DNA from: Dermatophagoides farinae
Lineage: Eukaryota; Arthropoda; Arachnida; Sarcoptiformes; Pyroglyphidae
Direction: 5' to 3'
NCBI RefSeq assembly: GCF_024713945.1
Contig: NC_134682.1
Span: 930,001 to 994,000, forward strand
Length of the DNA: 64,000 nt
Positions 1 through 14,600 of this stretch are shown in pieces. Within the stretch, counting starts at the first letter, position 1. Every line of letters begins with the position of its first letter. The notes under the pieces are model-generated. The model was not told the origin of the DNA. It was given only the letters and a program-made list of their open reading frames with translations, and searched no databases. A program made the position numbers and the translations under genes.

Positions 1-1902
1 GGACATCATTATCGTTATCATTTGACTTACCACCAATAGAACCATTGCTAGCACCAGGTCCATTCAATATTGTCGATATGATTGGAAGGACAACTTTACG
101 TGATGCTTTCAAATTGTTTTGATTATAAATTCTTAATGATTCCAATGCAGTAATAAGCTCAAGTGATAATTGTTCTGAACGTTCAATGCAGGTTGCAATC
201 TATGTAAATGAAATGATTTATAAAGATTTGAGCAACGAGAAATATGAAAGAAAAACCAAACTAACCGTTCGCATCAGATGTTTATTAGAACAAAATATTG
301 CCAACTGTCGTCGTAGATTGTTTGGTATACGATTATCAAGACTCATCAATATGATAGCATTAAACGTCCGTGGTCGTGATTGATCAGAAAACATAGCTGT
401 TTTCGGCGGTTGATTTGAATAATTTTTTAGTTCCTTCAATTTATCTCTTAAAGACATTTCGGTCAATAAAATTCCCGTCACCGATGAAATACATATTGCT
501 AGATTATTATCTGAAATTGATTCGACAATTTTCATATCTTTTCTTAATAAATCTTCAAACGACAATCCATCAAGTGAATTTTTGGCCGCCACTAAACGTT
601 GATATACTTCATTACGATCGTAAAGTGACGGCTCACTATCGGCTGGATGTTTCATCAGATCTTCCAATTTATTTATTGCTTCGTAATCTTTTGCATTGAA
701 CCGTGATGCAGAATGTTCAAAACAAATAGTATCCAATAGTATTGGTCCGTATAGAATTAAGGCAATCTGTGAATCAAACGTTTCCGATGATGATTTGACC
801 GGTGAACCAAACTTGTGTTTAGTGATATTTGATTTAAAATAACGTAAAGCAATCAACGAACAACAAGAACCAACACCGGTATCAATCTGTACTTTTGATG
901 GATCACATTGAATGTATTGGGGTGATGATGATGATGATGATGACTGATCGGAACATGAATGCTGTTGTGGTGGTTGATGGTGATCAATGATTTCATCAAA
1001 TTGAGCTCGTGGTAAAAGTTTTTGAAACTCTTTATTGTCATTGTGATCAACTAACGATATGAATACTTGCACTATTATTTGATGTTTGTATCATCACAAT
1101 GTATAATGAATGATGGGCGAATTGGAAAAGAAAAAAATGAGAAAAAATGAAAATGAAGATTATTTGGAAAAAAAGAGCGAATTGGAATGATATGTAAATG
1201 AAAAGGCGAGAATGAACAAACCTGTTGATGATGAATTGATAGCATCAAAGTCGATTTCATCACGGCAAATAAGCCATTCGAGTTCAAATTGTAAAACTTT
1301 TTCAAACCAAAATACAATCTCTCTACGAAGGTGTAGGTCTTCACGGAACACATTCAATACGGGCAATACAATTACTTCCTATTTTTGTTATCATATTGTA
1401 CATTGTGCATGCGTGTATTTTTGGTTCATTCACCGAAGAGAACAAGAAAGAAAAAAAACATGAAAAATTCAAAACACGATCATCATTAAAATTTGTATTT
1501 TTTTTTTTTATTTATTTATGGATAGACCACCATACACGTGTATCTACTACTACTACTGCTACGACAATCCAGAAATTATTAATAGAACATGATGAAGATT
1601 ATCCATATTCATGAAATAAAAATTTAAAAAAAAACATACCGAATCATCTTGATCATCATCATCGTCATCTTGATGTTTTGTAAGCTCATGATATTTTATA
1701 TAGGCCAATACAATTGCCGAAACGGCTGAATCTAAATCACAGCTTTCGTTACCAATAACGATCGATAATTTTTTGAACGCTGTCACATTGGACTATATAT
1801 AAACAATGGATTTTTGTTTTTTTTTTATTATCGCTTTTTATACAAGTAAAAAAAACAAATACATACCAGATTGAATCGACAAAATTGTAAAAATCGATCC
1901 AT
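1..1902 (-). CDS. prune: Prune-type DHH phosphoesterase (exopolyphosphatase), 3' end outside window
   Basis: Homologue of PRUNE1/Drosophila prune, a DHH-superfamily phosphoesterase (short-chain exopolyphosphatase or cyclic-nucleotide phosphodiesterase in the family). Exons on the minus strand: 1902-1867, 1792-1640, 1378-1222, 1071-266 and 199 to beyond position 1; all junctions are GT-AG and close in phase. The first exon encodes only 12 residues (MDRFLQFCRFNL), aligning with the short N-terminus of PRUNE1. Visible motifs in order: GNESCDLDS (motif I), CRDEIDF (motif II), LVDHN (motif III), then IIDHHQP and the GVGSCCSLI segment. The DHHA2-type C-terminal half contains NNLRRQLAIFC, and the last exon holds SRKVVLPII, matching the family C-terminus. 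A His-rich/Ser-rich low-complexity insert follows IIDHHQP. In motif III the second His of a canonical DHH is Asn. The last visible exon carries GGTAAGT near position 20, which could be a donor. Confidence 0.92.
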
Positions 1903-4900
1903 GATTAAACTGGGAGTAAAAATTGCAAAAAAAAAACAAATTCAAACAACGACTCAGGACTAATGATTGGATACGATGTTTGCAATGTTGATAATGTCCA
2001 TCATTATCATCAAACACAATTGCACAATTATTATTTTTTTTTGTTTGTTTGTTTGTAGCAATCAAATTACATTCACACACTCACAAAAACTTGTCAATGC
2101 ACGCTTGTGTCGATAACAGTGAATTTCATTAAATCATCAATGATTTTATTATGTTATTGTTACGATGTGCAACTGTTGTTGTCGTTGTCGTTGTTTTTTC
2201 ATCAATATTTCGGATGTATATGCAACGAAAACCAATGTTTTGGCTATATATGCAAACAAAAAAAGAAACCAGAAAATAAACATTAAGATGAAAAATTGGT
2301 AAGCAAAAAAAAAAAAAACGTGAAAAATTTTCATTTTGAACAACAACAAAAAAAACAGTCAAAATCGGAAACAAATAGTCGCCCATACAAACAAATGATA
2401 ATGATGATGATGATTGTACAAATATGGAAATTTTTGTTTAAAATCAAGCCAAAAAAAACTAAGTTTTTTTACAATAATAATGATAATTTAATAGAAGAAA
2501 TTGCACAATTCATTTCATGAAAGGCCATTTACTTGGTGTAATGAACTTTAAAAACACAAAATGTTAAATCGAACACATACACACACACACACCTACTCTT
2601 AAATCCTAAATGGTTATTGAGAAAAAGCTTCTAATGACTAAAAAAAATCGATTAATGATGATGATGATGATGATGAAAATAACAATCATCAATCAATAAT
2701 TTCATTGATTCAATGATCTAAATTTATCAATGATCAATAGAATTCATCATCAACATCATCAGTAATGGGATGTGCAACCAGAAAAAAATATGACAATGAT
2801 AATGATAATTTCAACGGTGAACAAGAAAAATTTCAAATTGAAAATAAAAACTAATGATCCGGTTCTGTCAATCATCATCATCATCATCATCGATGACAAG
2901 TGGAAACCATGAAAATAGAAAACAAAAAGTCGGTTATATCGAATTAACGATAATCATCATCAAATGATGATGATCAGGATAAAGATAATAACATGGATTA
3001 TAGAAAAAAAACAATGGTCTTTTTCAGATGATGATCATTGAAAATATTGAATAGCAAAAAAAAACAAGAAAATTGAAATCATTTCATGATCTGAACAACA
3101 AGCCGAAAAAAAACAGTTTGTTCTAAAGAGAACAAAAAAGCTAAATCACAACACAACACAACAAAACCCATGATCATCATTATCTTTGTCAGAAGTTTTC
3201 ATATTAAAAAAAAAAATATTCAAATACCGTGATTAAACAAGCTCTGTGTGTGTGAGTGGAACAACAAAAAAAAAAGAAATTTTAAAGTGTCAAAAATAAT
3301 AATGGAAAAATGGTGGATGATGGTCAAATCGATGGATTAAAATGATAATAAGATATAGATAAAATGGCAATCACTCAAACACACAATTTATTCATAATGA
3401 ATGAATGAATGAACGAATGAAATACACCACCATCATCGACAGGATGAAATTAACAATGGTCAACAACAAGAAGATTTTTCAAAGATGAGAAATGGTGATA
3501 AAAAAAAATCTGAATATATGAAAAAAAGGATGATTTTATTGCTTGTAAAAAAAACTAAAATTGAACAGAGACACATAACAAGAAAAGTCTATAGTGTATA
3601 TAATGGTGTGTGGTTTTTTCTCGTTGTTGTTGATAATAATGATTTAACAATGTTAATGTGTTTTTTTTTTCTTTTGGACATGACAAAGAAAAAACATTGT
3701 TATTCAGCTGAATAAACGCCCATTAACAATATTCTGATCATAAAAATGATGATGATTTGAATCAATCAATAAATCACAAGACAAAAAAAAATTCACTACA
3801 CATAAAAAAACAAATGATGATTTTTGGAAAATCAAAATTTTCAAATGATTATGATGATGATGATGAATGGCGTATCGTCGAAGTCATCATCAAGTCGATG
3901 TTGTGAATACACACAAACCGATGACGATGATGATAGGCCATGAAAAATCGTGAAAAAGAAATTTATTTTACCGATTAAGCGGATTTTTTTTCACATTTTT
4001 TATTATTTAATCATCACAAGTAAAATGACAAGCGAAACAAAAATAAAAAAAATTGAATGAGCAACAGGTTGTTTTTGTTGTTGTTATGAAGATGTCTCAA
4101 TATCGCCGGATCGAATATAATCATGAAAATTTTTTTTTTTTACTTTTCTCGCATGATTATAATTAACAATGACATCGAAGAAATTAATCATTTTACATCA
4201 TAATCAACAAAATTTAGCAAACCGGAACTGATGATATCAAAGGCTTGAGAAATGATCATGAGATTTATTATCAAAGATCAAAAATCATTCATTGACTTTT
4301 GATTGGCGAAAAGTTAATTGATTTTTTGTTTTGTTACATTTGCGCAAAAAAACAGCCAAAAAAAAAATCAACCAGAAAAATTGGAAATATTTTGTTCGGT
4401 TTTGTTTTTCATCTTCTTTCGTCGTCGTCAAAACATTTTGTTGTCTGTCGGATTTTGTTATTCGTCATCATCATTGAATTGAACACATTTTGTTGTGATC
4501 AAATCACAAGTGCATTAAAAAATATATATCAATCATCAATTGTGGATTGAAAATTGTGGTTGTGGTAATCATCATTTTCATGTGAAATGACACCGAAAAA
4601 ATTTGAATACAACAAAGAATTCATGCAAAAAAAAGAATAGAAAATCAAATCATCCAAGCAAGAAGATGAGAATTTTTTTTTGAAATGAACAAAAAAATTG
4701 GAAATTTTTCTCAATACAATGAATACCGAGATAGAGATTCAGCAGATATGGCCAGATGTACAAACAAACAAACAAACAAAAAAAAGAAAGAAAAAAAAAT
4801 GCTCGAATGATTACAAAAGGGATAGAATTGATTCAATCATCATCATTATGATCATCATGCCAGCAGATTGCAATGACGATGGAAATTTTTTTTCTGGTAT

Positions 4901-5788
4901 TTATATTCCCAAAGAAGAATATCGAGTCATCATCATTTATAATCAACAATTCAAGGTTTATTTTATTTTTTGTCCTAAATTTTTTATCATTAAAATCAAA
5001 AATGGAATGCTTACCTTTGTGTGTGTGTGTGTGTGTGTTTGTCACAAATTCGGATTAAATGTTTTCAACAGGATTGATAAAACGACAACACAAATGATTC
5101 GATTCAAAAAAAAATCAATAAATTTTTCACAATTAACGTATTTTTATGCAAAACAAAAAGTAAAATAAAAATAAAACTCGACAACAAATATCAGAAAAAC
5201 AAAAAACAGCAACAACAGCAGCAGCAGCAATAGTATACAAGTAGCCAACACGGCGCCCAAAAAAAATAATAGAAAAAAAAATATTTCAGAATGTTCGATG
5301 TTGATGATGATGATGAAGTAGTAGTAGTAGTAATAGTGTAGTAGTAGTAACATAAAGTTGAATGAAAAGAGAAATTTTCAATAAATATAGATGCCACTAT
5401 GTCAATATACTACTACTACTACCACTACTGAGATGTATAGAATATTTAAATGTTACAACTTTTATTAATGGCTCCGATTAGTTTTCTGTGTGTGTGTGTG
5501 TGTGTGTGTTTTGTCCGAAAAATATTTTCTTTTTTTTTTTGGGCGTTTTGTGAGTTAATTTTTTTTTTGCCAATGTTGTATGTGATGTGTTTGTTTTTCT
5601 AGTTGAGAAATAATAAATTGATTATTATTATTGAAAGATTTTTTGTGCTCTCGTTTTTTCTTTTTATTTTTTTTCTGTTGCTGGACAACGACTAGTTTTT
5701 TCTCTGTTATTCCGTTGTGACCAAAAAGTGAACCTTGTTTTCAACGATATTTAATAATTAAATTCAATTCAAACTAGAAACAAAAACA
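1903..5788. other. Intergenic, simple-repeat rich
   Basis: About 3.9 kb between the divergently transcribed prune (-) and V-ATPase G (+) genes, so it contains both promoters. It consists of A/T runs, (GAT/ATC)n stretches (for example 2656-2676 and 2873-2891), CA/TG repeats near 2578 and 5018-5038 and 5488-5510, and CAG/TAG/TAC trinucleotides around 5210-5440. Open frames here encode only low-complexity peptides; I see no gene. Confidence 0.7.
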
Positions 5789-6275
5789 ATGGCTAGTCAA
5801 ACACAAGGCATTCAACAGCTTTTGATGGCCGAAAAAAAGGCAGCTGAAAAAGTAAGTGAAAAAAAACGTATTTCAAAGTCCAAACAAAAAAATTGTAAAT
5901 GTAATTTTTGGTCAAAAGGTTCAAGAAGCACGAAAAAAGAAAGCCCGTCGTCTTAAACAGGCCAAAGAAGAAGCATTGATCGAGATTGAACGATTTCGTA
6001 GTGAACGTGAAAATGCATTCCGTGAATATGAATCAAAACATATGGGTTCAATGTAAGTAATCCACTCATTCGTTCATGTGAATTTTGTAATTTATTTTAT
6101 AATGATTCCAAAATATAGGGATACAATTAAAGGATCCATTGAACAGGATACATTGGTCAAATTGGAACAAATGTCAAAAACAGTGACTGGAGCCAAAGAA
6201 ATTGTCATTAAAGATCTTCTTACACGTGTTATATGCGATGTACAGCCAAAACTGCATATAAATCTTCGTATTTGA
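5789..6275 (+). CDS. ATP6V1G: V-type proton ATPase subunit G
   Basis: Peripheral-stalk subunit G of the V1 sector of the vacuolar H+-ATPase; it pairs with subunit E as a coiled-coil stator linking the catalytic head to the membrane sector. Three exons, 5789-5851, 5919-6052 and 6119-6275, give 117 residues, the normal family length (about 118). The N-terminus [20 protein letters not shown] and the basic-helical [20 protein letters not shown] are diagnostic. The long heptad-like helix runs through about residue 60; the C-terminal half ([19 protein letters not shown]) is also typical. The start codon lies in a purine-rich context and is the first ATG. Candidate polyadenylation signal AATAAA at 6645-6650. 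The gene is convergent with the TEX2-like gene, whose stop is about 0.7 kb away. Confidence 0.97.
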
Positions 6276-6953
6276 GAAATTTAGCAAAAAAACAACAGTC
6301 AGGACAGACAAACAAACAATACCATATTATTGTATCCAATTATTATTATTAATTTTATCCAGATCATCATCATCCATGAATTTGTTTGTTTGCAGTGAGA
6401 ATAATTATTCCAAACATTTTTTTTTAATTTGTTTGTTTACCATGATGTGATTCACATCATTTGTTTTAATTTTAGTCACAAACCAAATTATCATTGTATT
6501 CCATTGTCAAACATGCTTCTTATATTTCCTTATAATCAAGATTTCTTTGTTTTTTTTTTGTTCATTTTTCATGTCTATTATATGTGTGTGCATTGATCGA
6601 GTTTGATAGTAAAAATTTACCATTTTTAAATGAAATGGAATGATAATAAATAATAAAATATTTATAAATTCAAATATCACAGGTGAACATTTATTATTGA
6701 ATTAATGAATGGCCCATTTTCAATTTTATGAAAATTAATAATTAATAAAATAATAATAGGTGTGTGGAAGAATGAAACTAATTTATCTGTCAGTGTTATG
6801 GGGGGAAAAAAAGAATGAAACTTAACATAGTATAAGTGTGTGTTTGTGTGTGTGTCCGGTAAATGGTGAACAATATTCCTAAAAATATAAAGATGAAACT
6901 TGTTGTTTCCAAGAATTTTTTTTAACAAGTTGTATATATGTGTGTGTATGTAA
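6276..6953. other. Shared 3' intergenic region of two convergent genes
   Basis: Holds the 3' UTRs of the V-ATPase G gene (+) and the TEX2-like gene (-). Poly(A) signal candidates are AATAAA at 6645-6650 on plus and TTTATT (AATAAA on minus) at 6690-6695. No further coding signal seen. Confidence 0.6.
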
Positions 6954-9900
6954 CTAAGGCACAACATTAATATACTGTTCAATACTAGTATTCAATGATG
7001 GAATGAAAAAATCATCCATATTTGGAATCACAAAATAATTAAAAAATTCGGTACGAAGTTTTTTCTCAATAAAATTGGTCACATAACTTAGATTCAGATC
7101 ATGATCACCGAGTTTTGGACGGGCCGTTATTGAAAGCACCGGATCATTACGAAATCCATACCAAAGACGATCAGTCGGTGGTTCCGGTATATTGATAGCT
7201 AAATGAAAAAAAAACAATTTTTTTTTTGAATTAAATTCAAATTAATGAACAACAAACACTGTACCTAATGTTCCGTTTAATGAATTAATTTGAACAGTCA
7301 ACATGATAGACATGTTCGATACACCTTCCAATGCTTTTTTTACAAAATTCATTTGACTTGCTTTTTGAAAATATTGATTAGAAGCAATTTTTTCAACAAA
7401 TCTAATCAATTTCTTTTGTTTTTCATCCGTATCAGCATCATCCGGTGCTGCTGGAGCTGTTTCTGGTTCTTCATCTTCCGAACTGGTTACAATTGAATCC
7501 AGATCCGAATCATCATCACAAAATTCATCATTCAATTCCATTCCAGGTGGTGCTGGACTTTGTGTACCAGTAATAGCGGTACTACGATATTTGGCTCGAT
7601 ATCCACTCCAATATCTACCGCCAATTTTTTGCGTCAATTTTGGTGAATCATTCGGTGTCGATGATGGTGAAACATCAGCCAGATTTTCTACATTGGCCGA
7701 TAATTTAAGTAGATTAATCTTTGTCTCCAAAGTCATTGTAAAACCACCTGTAATAACGGGAAAAAAATGATATATGAAAAAAAACATACAAAACAATAAC
7801 TTGTGTACCTGAATAGTTTACATCGAATTCAATCCAAAGACCGGCATCATCAACATTGGGCACCGAAGGCACTGAATTAAATTTAGGCAATGTTGTACCA
7901 ATATCAATTTCTGTAATCGTTAATGATTCCATAAAATATGGTAATCGAAGTCTACGTAATTTACGTTGCAATTTTTTTGCAATATATGCACTCCAATTCG
8001 GTTTATTCAGGATATCGAATGAAAGTCGATTTAAAAGAACATTGAACCAGGTTAACGCTGTCATCATACCGGGATTACCTGGCCCAATTCCTTCAGCATT
8101 CAATATATTTGTGCGCATAAAATTATGATAATTCAAACGACGAGTCAATATATGAAGATATTGTTGCTGTTGTTGTTGTTGATGATTATTTTGTTGTTGT
8201 TGTTGTAGTTGTGTATTATCCTGATCGATTGTGGTTTGTTTCAATTCTTCAGTAGAAGTAACAAACAAATAGGTTTTCGAATCACTTGGTGAATCATTCA
8301 ATGAATTATTTGATCCACGAACCGATATTGAATTCTTATGATGATAATTGATTGATGATATTGAATCGATGGATGTTTTTATTGCCCAAAACCATTCTTC
8401 TTTTTCGCGACATGTTCGTGCAAATATAACCAATTTCGTTATGATTGGTGTTGGTGCAGTCGATGATGGTAATAAATTATCGGCCACGGCCACATCATCT
8501 TGCATACGAAGTTCTTCATTGAATTCAATACAAATTGGATATTTTCTACTCCAAATATATTTCCGTTGATTACGGACATTTTTTGTCAGATAAAGACAAA
8601 TACGTTTATGATGAAGGTGAGAAAAATCAATCACCTTTTGTGATTGTAGTGAAAAATTTCGATTATTTCCTGATGTAGGATCCAATAAAATTTGTTTCAA
8701 TTTTTTTTCATTAATTTCTTGACTAGGCACAAAAATGTTCAATTTTGAACCACTTAAAACCAGATAAACTAATCGTGATACAAAACCATTTTTTTCACGT
8801 TCACTATAATCACCAATGAATTCATATACCCATCCAGCATAAATATTGCTGCTGCTGTTGCCATTATTACCATCATTGGAATTCGACATCGATGATGATA
8901 CATTAAATGGTAATCGTTTTGATTTTGTACGTTTAAGTCCAACAACACCTTCACCAGATCGGCCAGATTGATCAATGATACTGGCACCACGTTTTGTTGA
9001 ATCATCATCATCATCATCATTGGATTTGATTAGGAAAAAATTTGCAACCAAATAAACAATACCCATTGTAACGATGAAAAATGTCATTAAAAAACCAAAA
9101 ATGAAACCATTTAGAAATGAAGGTAATGGTGATATGCAAAGAAAAAAACCCGATGATATAGCCATAAATAGAAAAATGTAATATTGAAATCGAATCGATG
9201 ATGTCATTTTTGACCATAATGATCGATTCTTATCACTTTTTTTATGTTGTACTTTCTGCTGTTGTTGATGATAAATATTTTCATTATTGACAAGATTTGT
9301 ATCAAAATTTTTTCCTTTTATCAATTCTCTAGTTAACAATGGTAATGATACCGATGATGAAGAGGATGAAGATGATGATATTGATGATGATGATTGACTA
9401 ATATCAGATAGACGATCATGTTTTTGTCGATTAATTGATTCATCAGGCAATAATGATGATGTTTGATTCATTCGTTTTCTTGATGATGGTGAACTTTTTG
9501 TACGTCTACGACGTAATGTTGGATTCTGTGTTGTTATATTGCTAGATAGTAAATATTTAGATAATAATCCAAATTGATTCAATGATTCTTGGTTTTCATC
9601 ATCATCGTCGATACCATTAATTATTGTATTGTTGTTGCTACTGTTATTCTGATTATTCTGGTTGTTGCTGTTGCTGACGTTATTATTATTATTATTATCT
9701 TCACATTTGGCCATTTTACGAAATGTCATCATTGATTTACTATTGGTCATTTTATTTGATTTGTTATTATTATTGTTATTAATTTTACCAATCGCATCAA
9801 CATTTTCGGTTGATGTAGATCTTGAATTATTACCAACACTGGCATTATTTGTTGCTGTTGTCGTTATTGATACTTTTCCACCAGATGATGATGATGATGA

Positions 9901-10117
9901 TGATGCATTTGTGAATGTAGCAAGAAAATTTGAAAATGAAGGCGACACTGATGAATGAATTGAATTCGATTGAATAGTCGTTGATGGTGATAATAAGGCC
10001 GATGTAATCGATGATGATTGTAATACTACCATAGGTGATGGTGTTGTTGTACGTATTGGTGAGATCAATTTATTGAATAAATCTTGTTGTTGCGTATCCT
10101 GTGATTGTTGTTGTTGC

Positions 10118-10151
<34 letters not shown>

Positions 10152-11610
10152 TTTTTGTTTGAAATGTTTTCTTGTCAAATAATGTAAATTTTTTCTTCGT
10201 TGTTGTAGATGATTCACTGGAATTATTAGACTTTAATCCAATAATAAACATATCTTTTAATTTTTGTGGTGGTCTATCTTTTGATTCTTTAGCCATATTG
10301 CTAACACTAGTATCGGCTGTCATAATATCCAATTCATTGGACACTTGTTGATTTAGTTGATGATGATAATCATCATTATTATTATTATTGTCATTCGATA
10401 AAGATGATATCTATCAATCAATCAATCAATCAAAAAGAAAATTTCATTAGTTTATCATCATTCAATTGAAAAAATTATCAAAAAAAAAAGAAAGGATTTG
10501 TTGTCATCACATGTGGAAAATGATTAAATGTGTTTTCACTCTCTCACGTTCATTCTTTCGTTCCTTCTCTTTCTTTTTATTTTGTCATTTTAATTTCCAA
10601 TATATAATTCTAATCACCATCATAATGACGACAACAAATGAGTAACAACAACAACAGCAAAATTTTTTTTTCTGTTTAAATCATACCATAATTTGTCCGT
10701 TTGCGTCCACAATTGAAGAAAACGTGTTCGTCATCATCATCGTCGTCGTTGTTGTTGTTGTTGGTGGTGGTGTTGGAGGAGCGTCTGCTACAATCGTTGT
10801 CGCTGTCGTCGTTGTTGTGGTTAATGATGATGATGATGATGATGAAATTGGATGATTATAATTTTTTACACCAAAAGCCATAGACATTTTTCTCGATGAT
10901 GATGATGATGATGATGAACCTGTTGTTGTTGTTGGCTGTTGATTATCAAAGAAATTATCCACCGATTCTGATTGTGTCATCTTTGTCTGTTGCTGTTTTT
11001 CATTATTACGTAATTTATTTAAATTGACCAGATTTGTAAATTTTATATCATTTAACCAACTTGTTGAATTTTGATTATTGTTAGTCGTCGTCGATGTTGA
11101 TGTTGATGTTGATGATGATGATATTGTTTCCGCCGTTTCTGTTTCATGTTTGTTGTTGTTGTTGACATTTTTTGAAGAATCCGTATTCGATGATGACGAT
11201 GGTGTTAATGCTTCCTGTAAATGTTTCATAAATTTATCCATTTTATTGCCGGAAACTTTTTTCTTTTCCTGTCTGATTTTTGCATCAATCATATCGATTT
11301 CATCTTCCACTTTTGGTGGCTGTTTATTATTCATTGGCTTTTGCTGTCTTTGATATTCTATATCACCACCAATTGATTCGGAATTATCTTCACTTTCTTC
11401 ATCAGTAATTATTGAAAATAATTGTACAGAACCGAAATCATCTTCAGAAGCCGTTGTTGTTGTTGTAAAATCATCAAACATCGGGCTACCGATTAATGAT
11501 AATTCTGTGGGCGTATCTGGTGGCGATAATGATGATCGATTTTGTTGCTGTTGTGACGATGTGGGAGTAAATTTAATGCTCACACGTTTGTCCATTTTTT
11601 TATTTTTCAT
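6954..11610 (-). CDS. TEX2: TEX2-like SMP-domain lipid-transfer protein
   Basis: Homologue of testis-expressed protein 2, an ER membrane protein with a PH-like region and a C-terminal SMP (synaptotagmin-like mitochondrial lipid-binding) domain that moves lipids at membrane contact sites. Exons 11610-10687, 10410-7809, 7747-7265 and 7198-6954 give about 1417 residues, longer than vertebrate TEX2 because of low-complexity inserts (Gln, Asn, Ser, Thr runs in the first about 650 residues). A hydrophobic hairpin with two close membrane segments sits at about residues 713-770 (YYIFLFMAISSGFFLCISPL then GFLMTFFIVTMGIVYLVANF). The PH-like region is about 845-995. The SMP domain starts near 1068 and is split by two introns: WFNVLLNRLSFDIL, then GFTMTLETKINLLKL, then FFNYFVIPNMDDFFIPSL at the C-terminus. 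An acidic Ser/Glu insert interrupts the SMP domain in exon 3. The first Met (MKNKKMDKRV) is used; the Met five residues later is equally possible. Confidence 0.9.
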
Positions 11611-14600
11611 TATTCATGCAAATGGAAATATATATATTCAAAATGAAAGTTTGAATCGTGAAAATTAATGATGATGATGATGATTTGACTGTTTTATTTT
11701 TTGCCGATTGATATTAATCTGCACATTGTTGTTGTTGTTGTTGATGAATGAAATCATGATGATGATGATGACTGTGTCTGTTATGAATTCTTAATGAAAA
11801 AAATGGAAAATACAACAAAAAAAAATTAATCATTAATGAGTACAACCACAACAAACCAACCAAAATTGAGAACCAAAATTTTTTTTCAACTTTAAAATTG
11901 AAAATTCAAAAAAAAAAAAAAAACATTTACATTTGACATTTCAATGCATGCATGCATAGTTCTTTTGTTCATTTTCGTTTTCTTTCCATTTGATTGACGT
12001 CAAATTGTCAAATTGTCATTATAATTATCATCATCATTATGATGATTAACGAATAATTCAATTCAATCAAATTCAATTGTAGATGTTTAACATTTTCCAA
12101 ATCGATCAAAAGAAAAGGTTGAAGATCAATAATTATAATAATAATAATAATAAATTATATGAGAAAAAAAAATTTGTTGATAATCGATAGAATAAATATA
12201 AAAATCGAAAGTTTTCCTTAGTGGAAATGATTGGCAACTATAGTTGTTGTTGTATTAGCTCCTAGAGACCTGTAAAATTTTCGTTTTTTTTGTTCTCTTT
12301 AAATCATTATATGGTACAAATAACACTATGGAATATGCACAAGAACCAAAAAAAAAAAAAAATTCTTTTCGTGATTGCGTGTGTGTGTGTGTGTGCGTAT
12401 ATTCCTCATTTATATTGTCGATAATATCGATATAAAAATGAGGAATACAAAAAAAAAATATGCAGTTAAATTTTGACGTTAGACAACTAATAATAATAAT
12501 ATATAAGCGACAATGACATTCCAGGAATATATTCATTCAATTCGATTCTCTTGTTTTTTTTTCTCGATTAAGTGCTGAATGAATGAATGAATGAATGGTT
12601 CATTAGTATGCAATTGAAAGCAGAATAATATATGAAAATGACTAAATCGGTTTTTTTTTCAGTGCGTGCAGAGACCGAACATTTTTCGAAACAAAATTTT
12701 TCGTTTATCGTATCTCAATTGGATTTGAGATCGGTTGTCCGGAATAATCATTATCGTTGTCGTCGCTGTCGTTGTCGTATGTATTAATAAATTTGGAATT
12801 TATAATTCTGTCATTGTCGCTATTATTTTCACACAATCAATTTTTGTATATATACAAATTAAGAAAGTTAATATAAAAAAAAAGAATCATATAGTGGACA
12901 ATGTAATGTTGGCCAGAAATGAAATACAAACCTTTTTCATTTCATTTTTTTTACAACTAATTAGACAGAATGACCAGAATCTTGGAAAATTATGATGAAA
13001 AAAAAACAAAATTGGCACTAAATACACACAAATAGCCAAATTTCGTTATCGAACCTTAATCAAATCAAATAAAATGGAGAAAAAAACTTTTTCATTTTGT
13101 TTTCTTTTTAAACATTTTGTTTGTGTTTGTTTGTTTGTTTGTTGCCATTCATTTACAATGAGATTTTATTGCATTCAAGAATGATGTCGATGATGATAAT
13201 GACGACGACGATGATGATGATGATGATGAATGATTATCAAATGACGACAATTAGACGATAATTACGAAATGTTTTTCTTTTTTGACATTTATTTATTTCT
13301 ATGATGATGATGATGATTACATTGTAAATCGACTCAACATCATCATCATCACTATGTAAAAAGGATTTTAGTGGTTTGATATGAAATGTCTGTATTTACA
13401 CAACAACAACAACAACAACAACGAAAGAAAGAACGAAAAAAAAACTCTGATGATGAAATCATTGTGATTGGGCGTTTGCCCGAAATAATGGGTGTCGTTC
13501 TTGGTTTTTCGAGTCGAATATTTTTCTTTTTTTTTGTATTTGATGAAGAACTCTTTTTTTTCTATAAAACAACCACCACCACCACGACCACCAACAAATG
13601 AATGACGATTGAATCACATTTTGGTGAATCTAGAAGAAAAAAAAAATCAGGTGTTTTGTTTTCCACTTTCTTTTCAAGGTGAGCTAGGTGGCCACCACAA
13701 TCATTTCATTCAGTGTGTGTGTGTGTGTGTGTTTACACACACTAACCACAAACCAACCACCACCAGTCGCGCCAACAGATCAACCAAACAGGCCGGCTAG
13801 TTTCATAGCATCATAAGGAAATTTGGATTTTCAATTTCAAAATAATCCAAAAGTGTACGTGTAATTTGAATGTAACACGTTGTATGGATTACAAACAGAC
13901 GGGCAACAAAAAAAAAAAAAATAATAAAAGAAATATCAAGACGACATTACATACAACAACAGGTGAATGCAAAACAAACATACACACACACACACACGTC
14001 ATTGATAATCGTTCGTTTAGATCTATTTACCTGAAATTTGATGAAATAATGTGAAAATGATGAAGTGAAATAAACGAATATTAAACAATGTTATTATTCG
14101 GTCTTGTAGTCGTTTTTGATAATAACAAAAAACAAATAAAATGAAAATTTTCTCATTTTTTTTCTGGATGATGATGACGTTGACAAAACAAAAAAAAAAC
14201 AAAACAAAACAGGATCTTTCAATTAACAAAACAAAACAAATTGACACAATAACAATGATTATATGAGATTTTTTGTTGTTGTTGTTGTTGTTGTTGTATA
14301 TCTATGTCACATGCATAACTTTGTTTTGTTTTGTTTTTTTACAAATCAATCACAAAATCATCGTCGATCACAGTAAGTAAATGAATTTTTTAAAATTAGA
14401 ACAAATCGATAACAAATTGATTTATCATCAATCAATCAATGGAAATACATGGCGAATGAAACAATTTCAATTTTTCGTTGTAGCTACAGTTGTGGTTACT
14501 GTTTTAACAGTTGTTGTTGATGATGAATTTTATAGCAAAAGAAAAAAAATGACCATTTTAACACAGTAATAAAAAACAGAAAACAAATAAACAAACAAAA

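Noticed and set aside
4698-5168. 156-residue plus-strand frame
   Set aside because: Lys/Ile/Phe and Cys-Val repeats arising from A/T runs and a TG microsatellite; no conserved motif and no splice context.
9662-9958. 98-residue Leu/Asp-rich plus-strand frame
   Set aside because: Antisense to Asn/Ser-run coding sequence of the TEX2-like gene.
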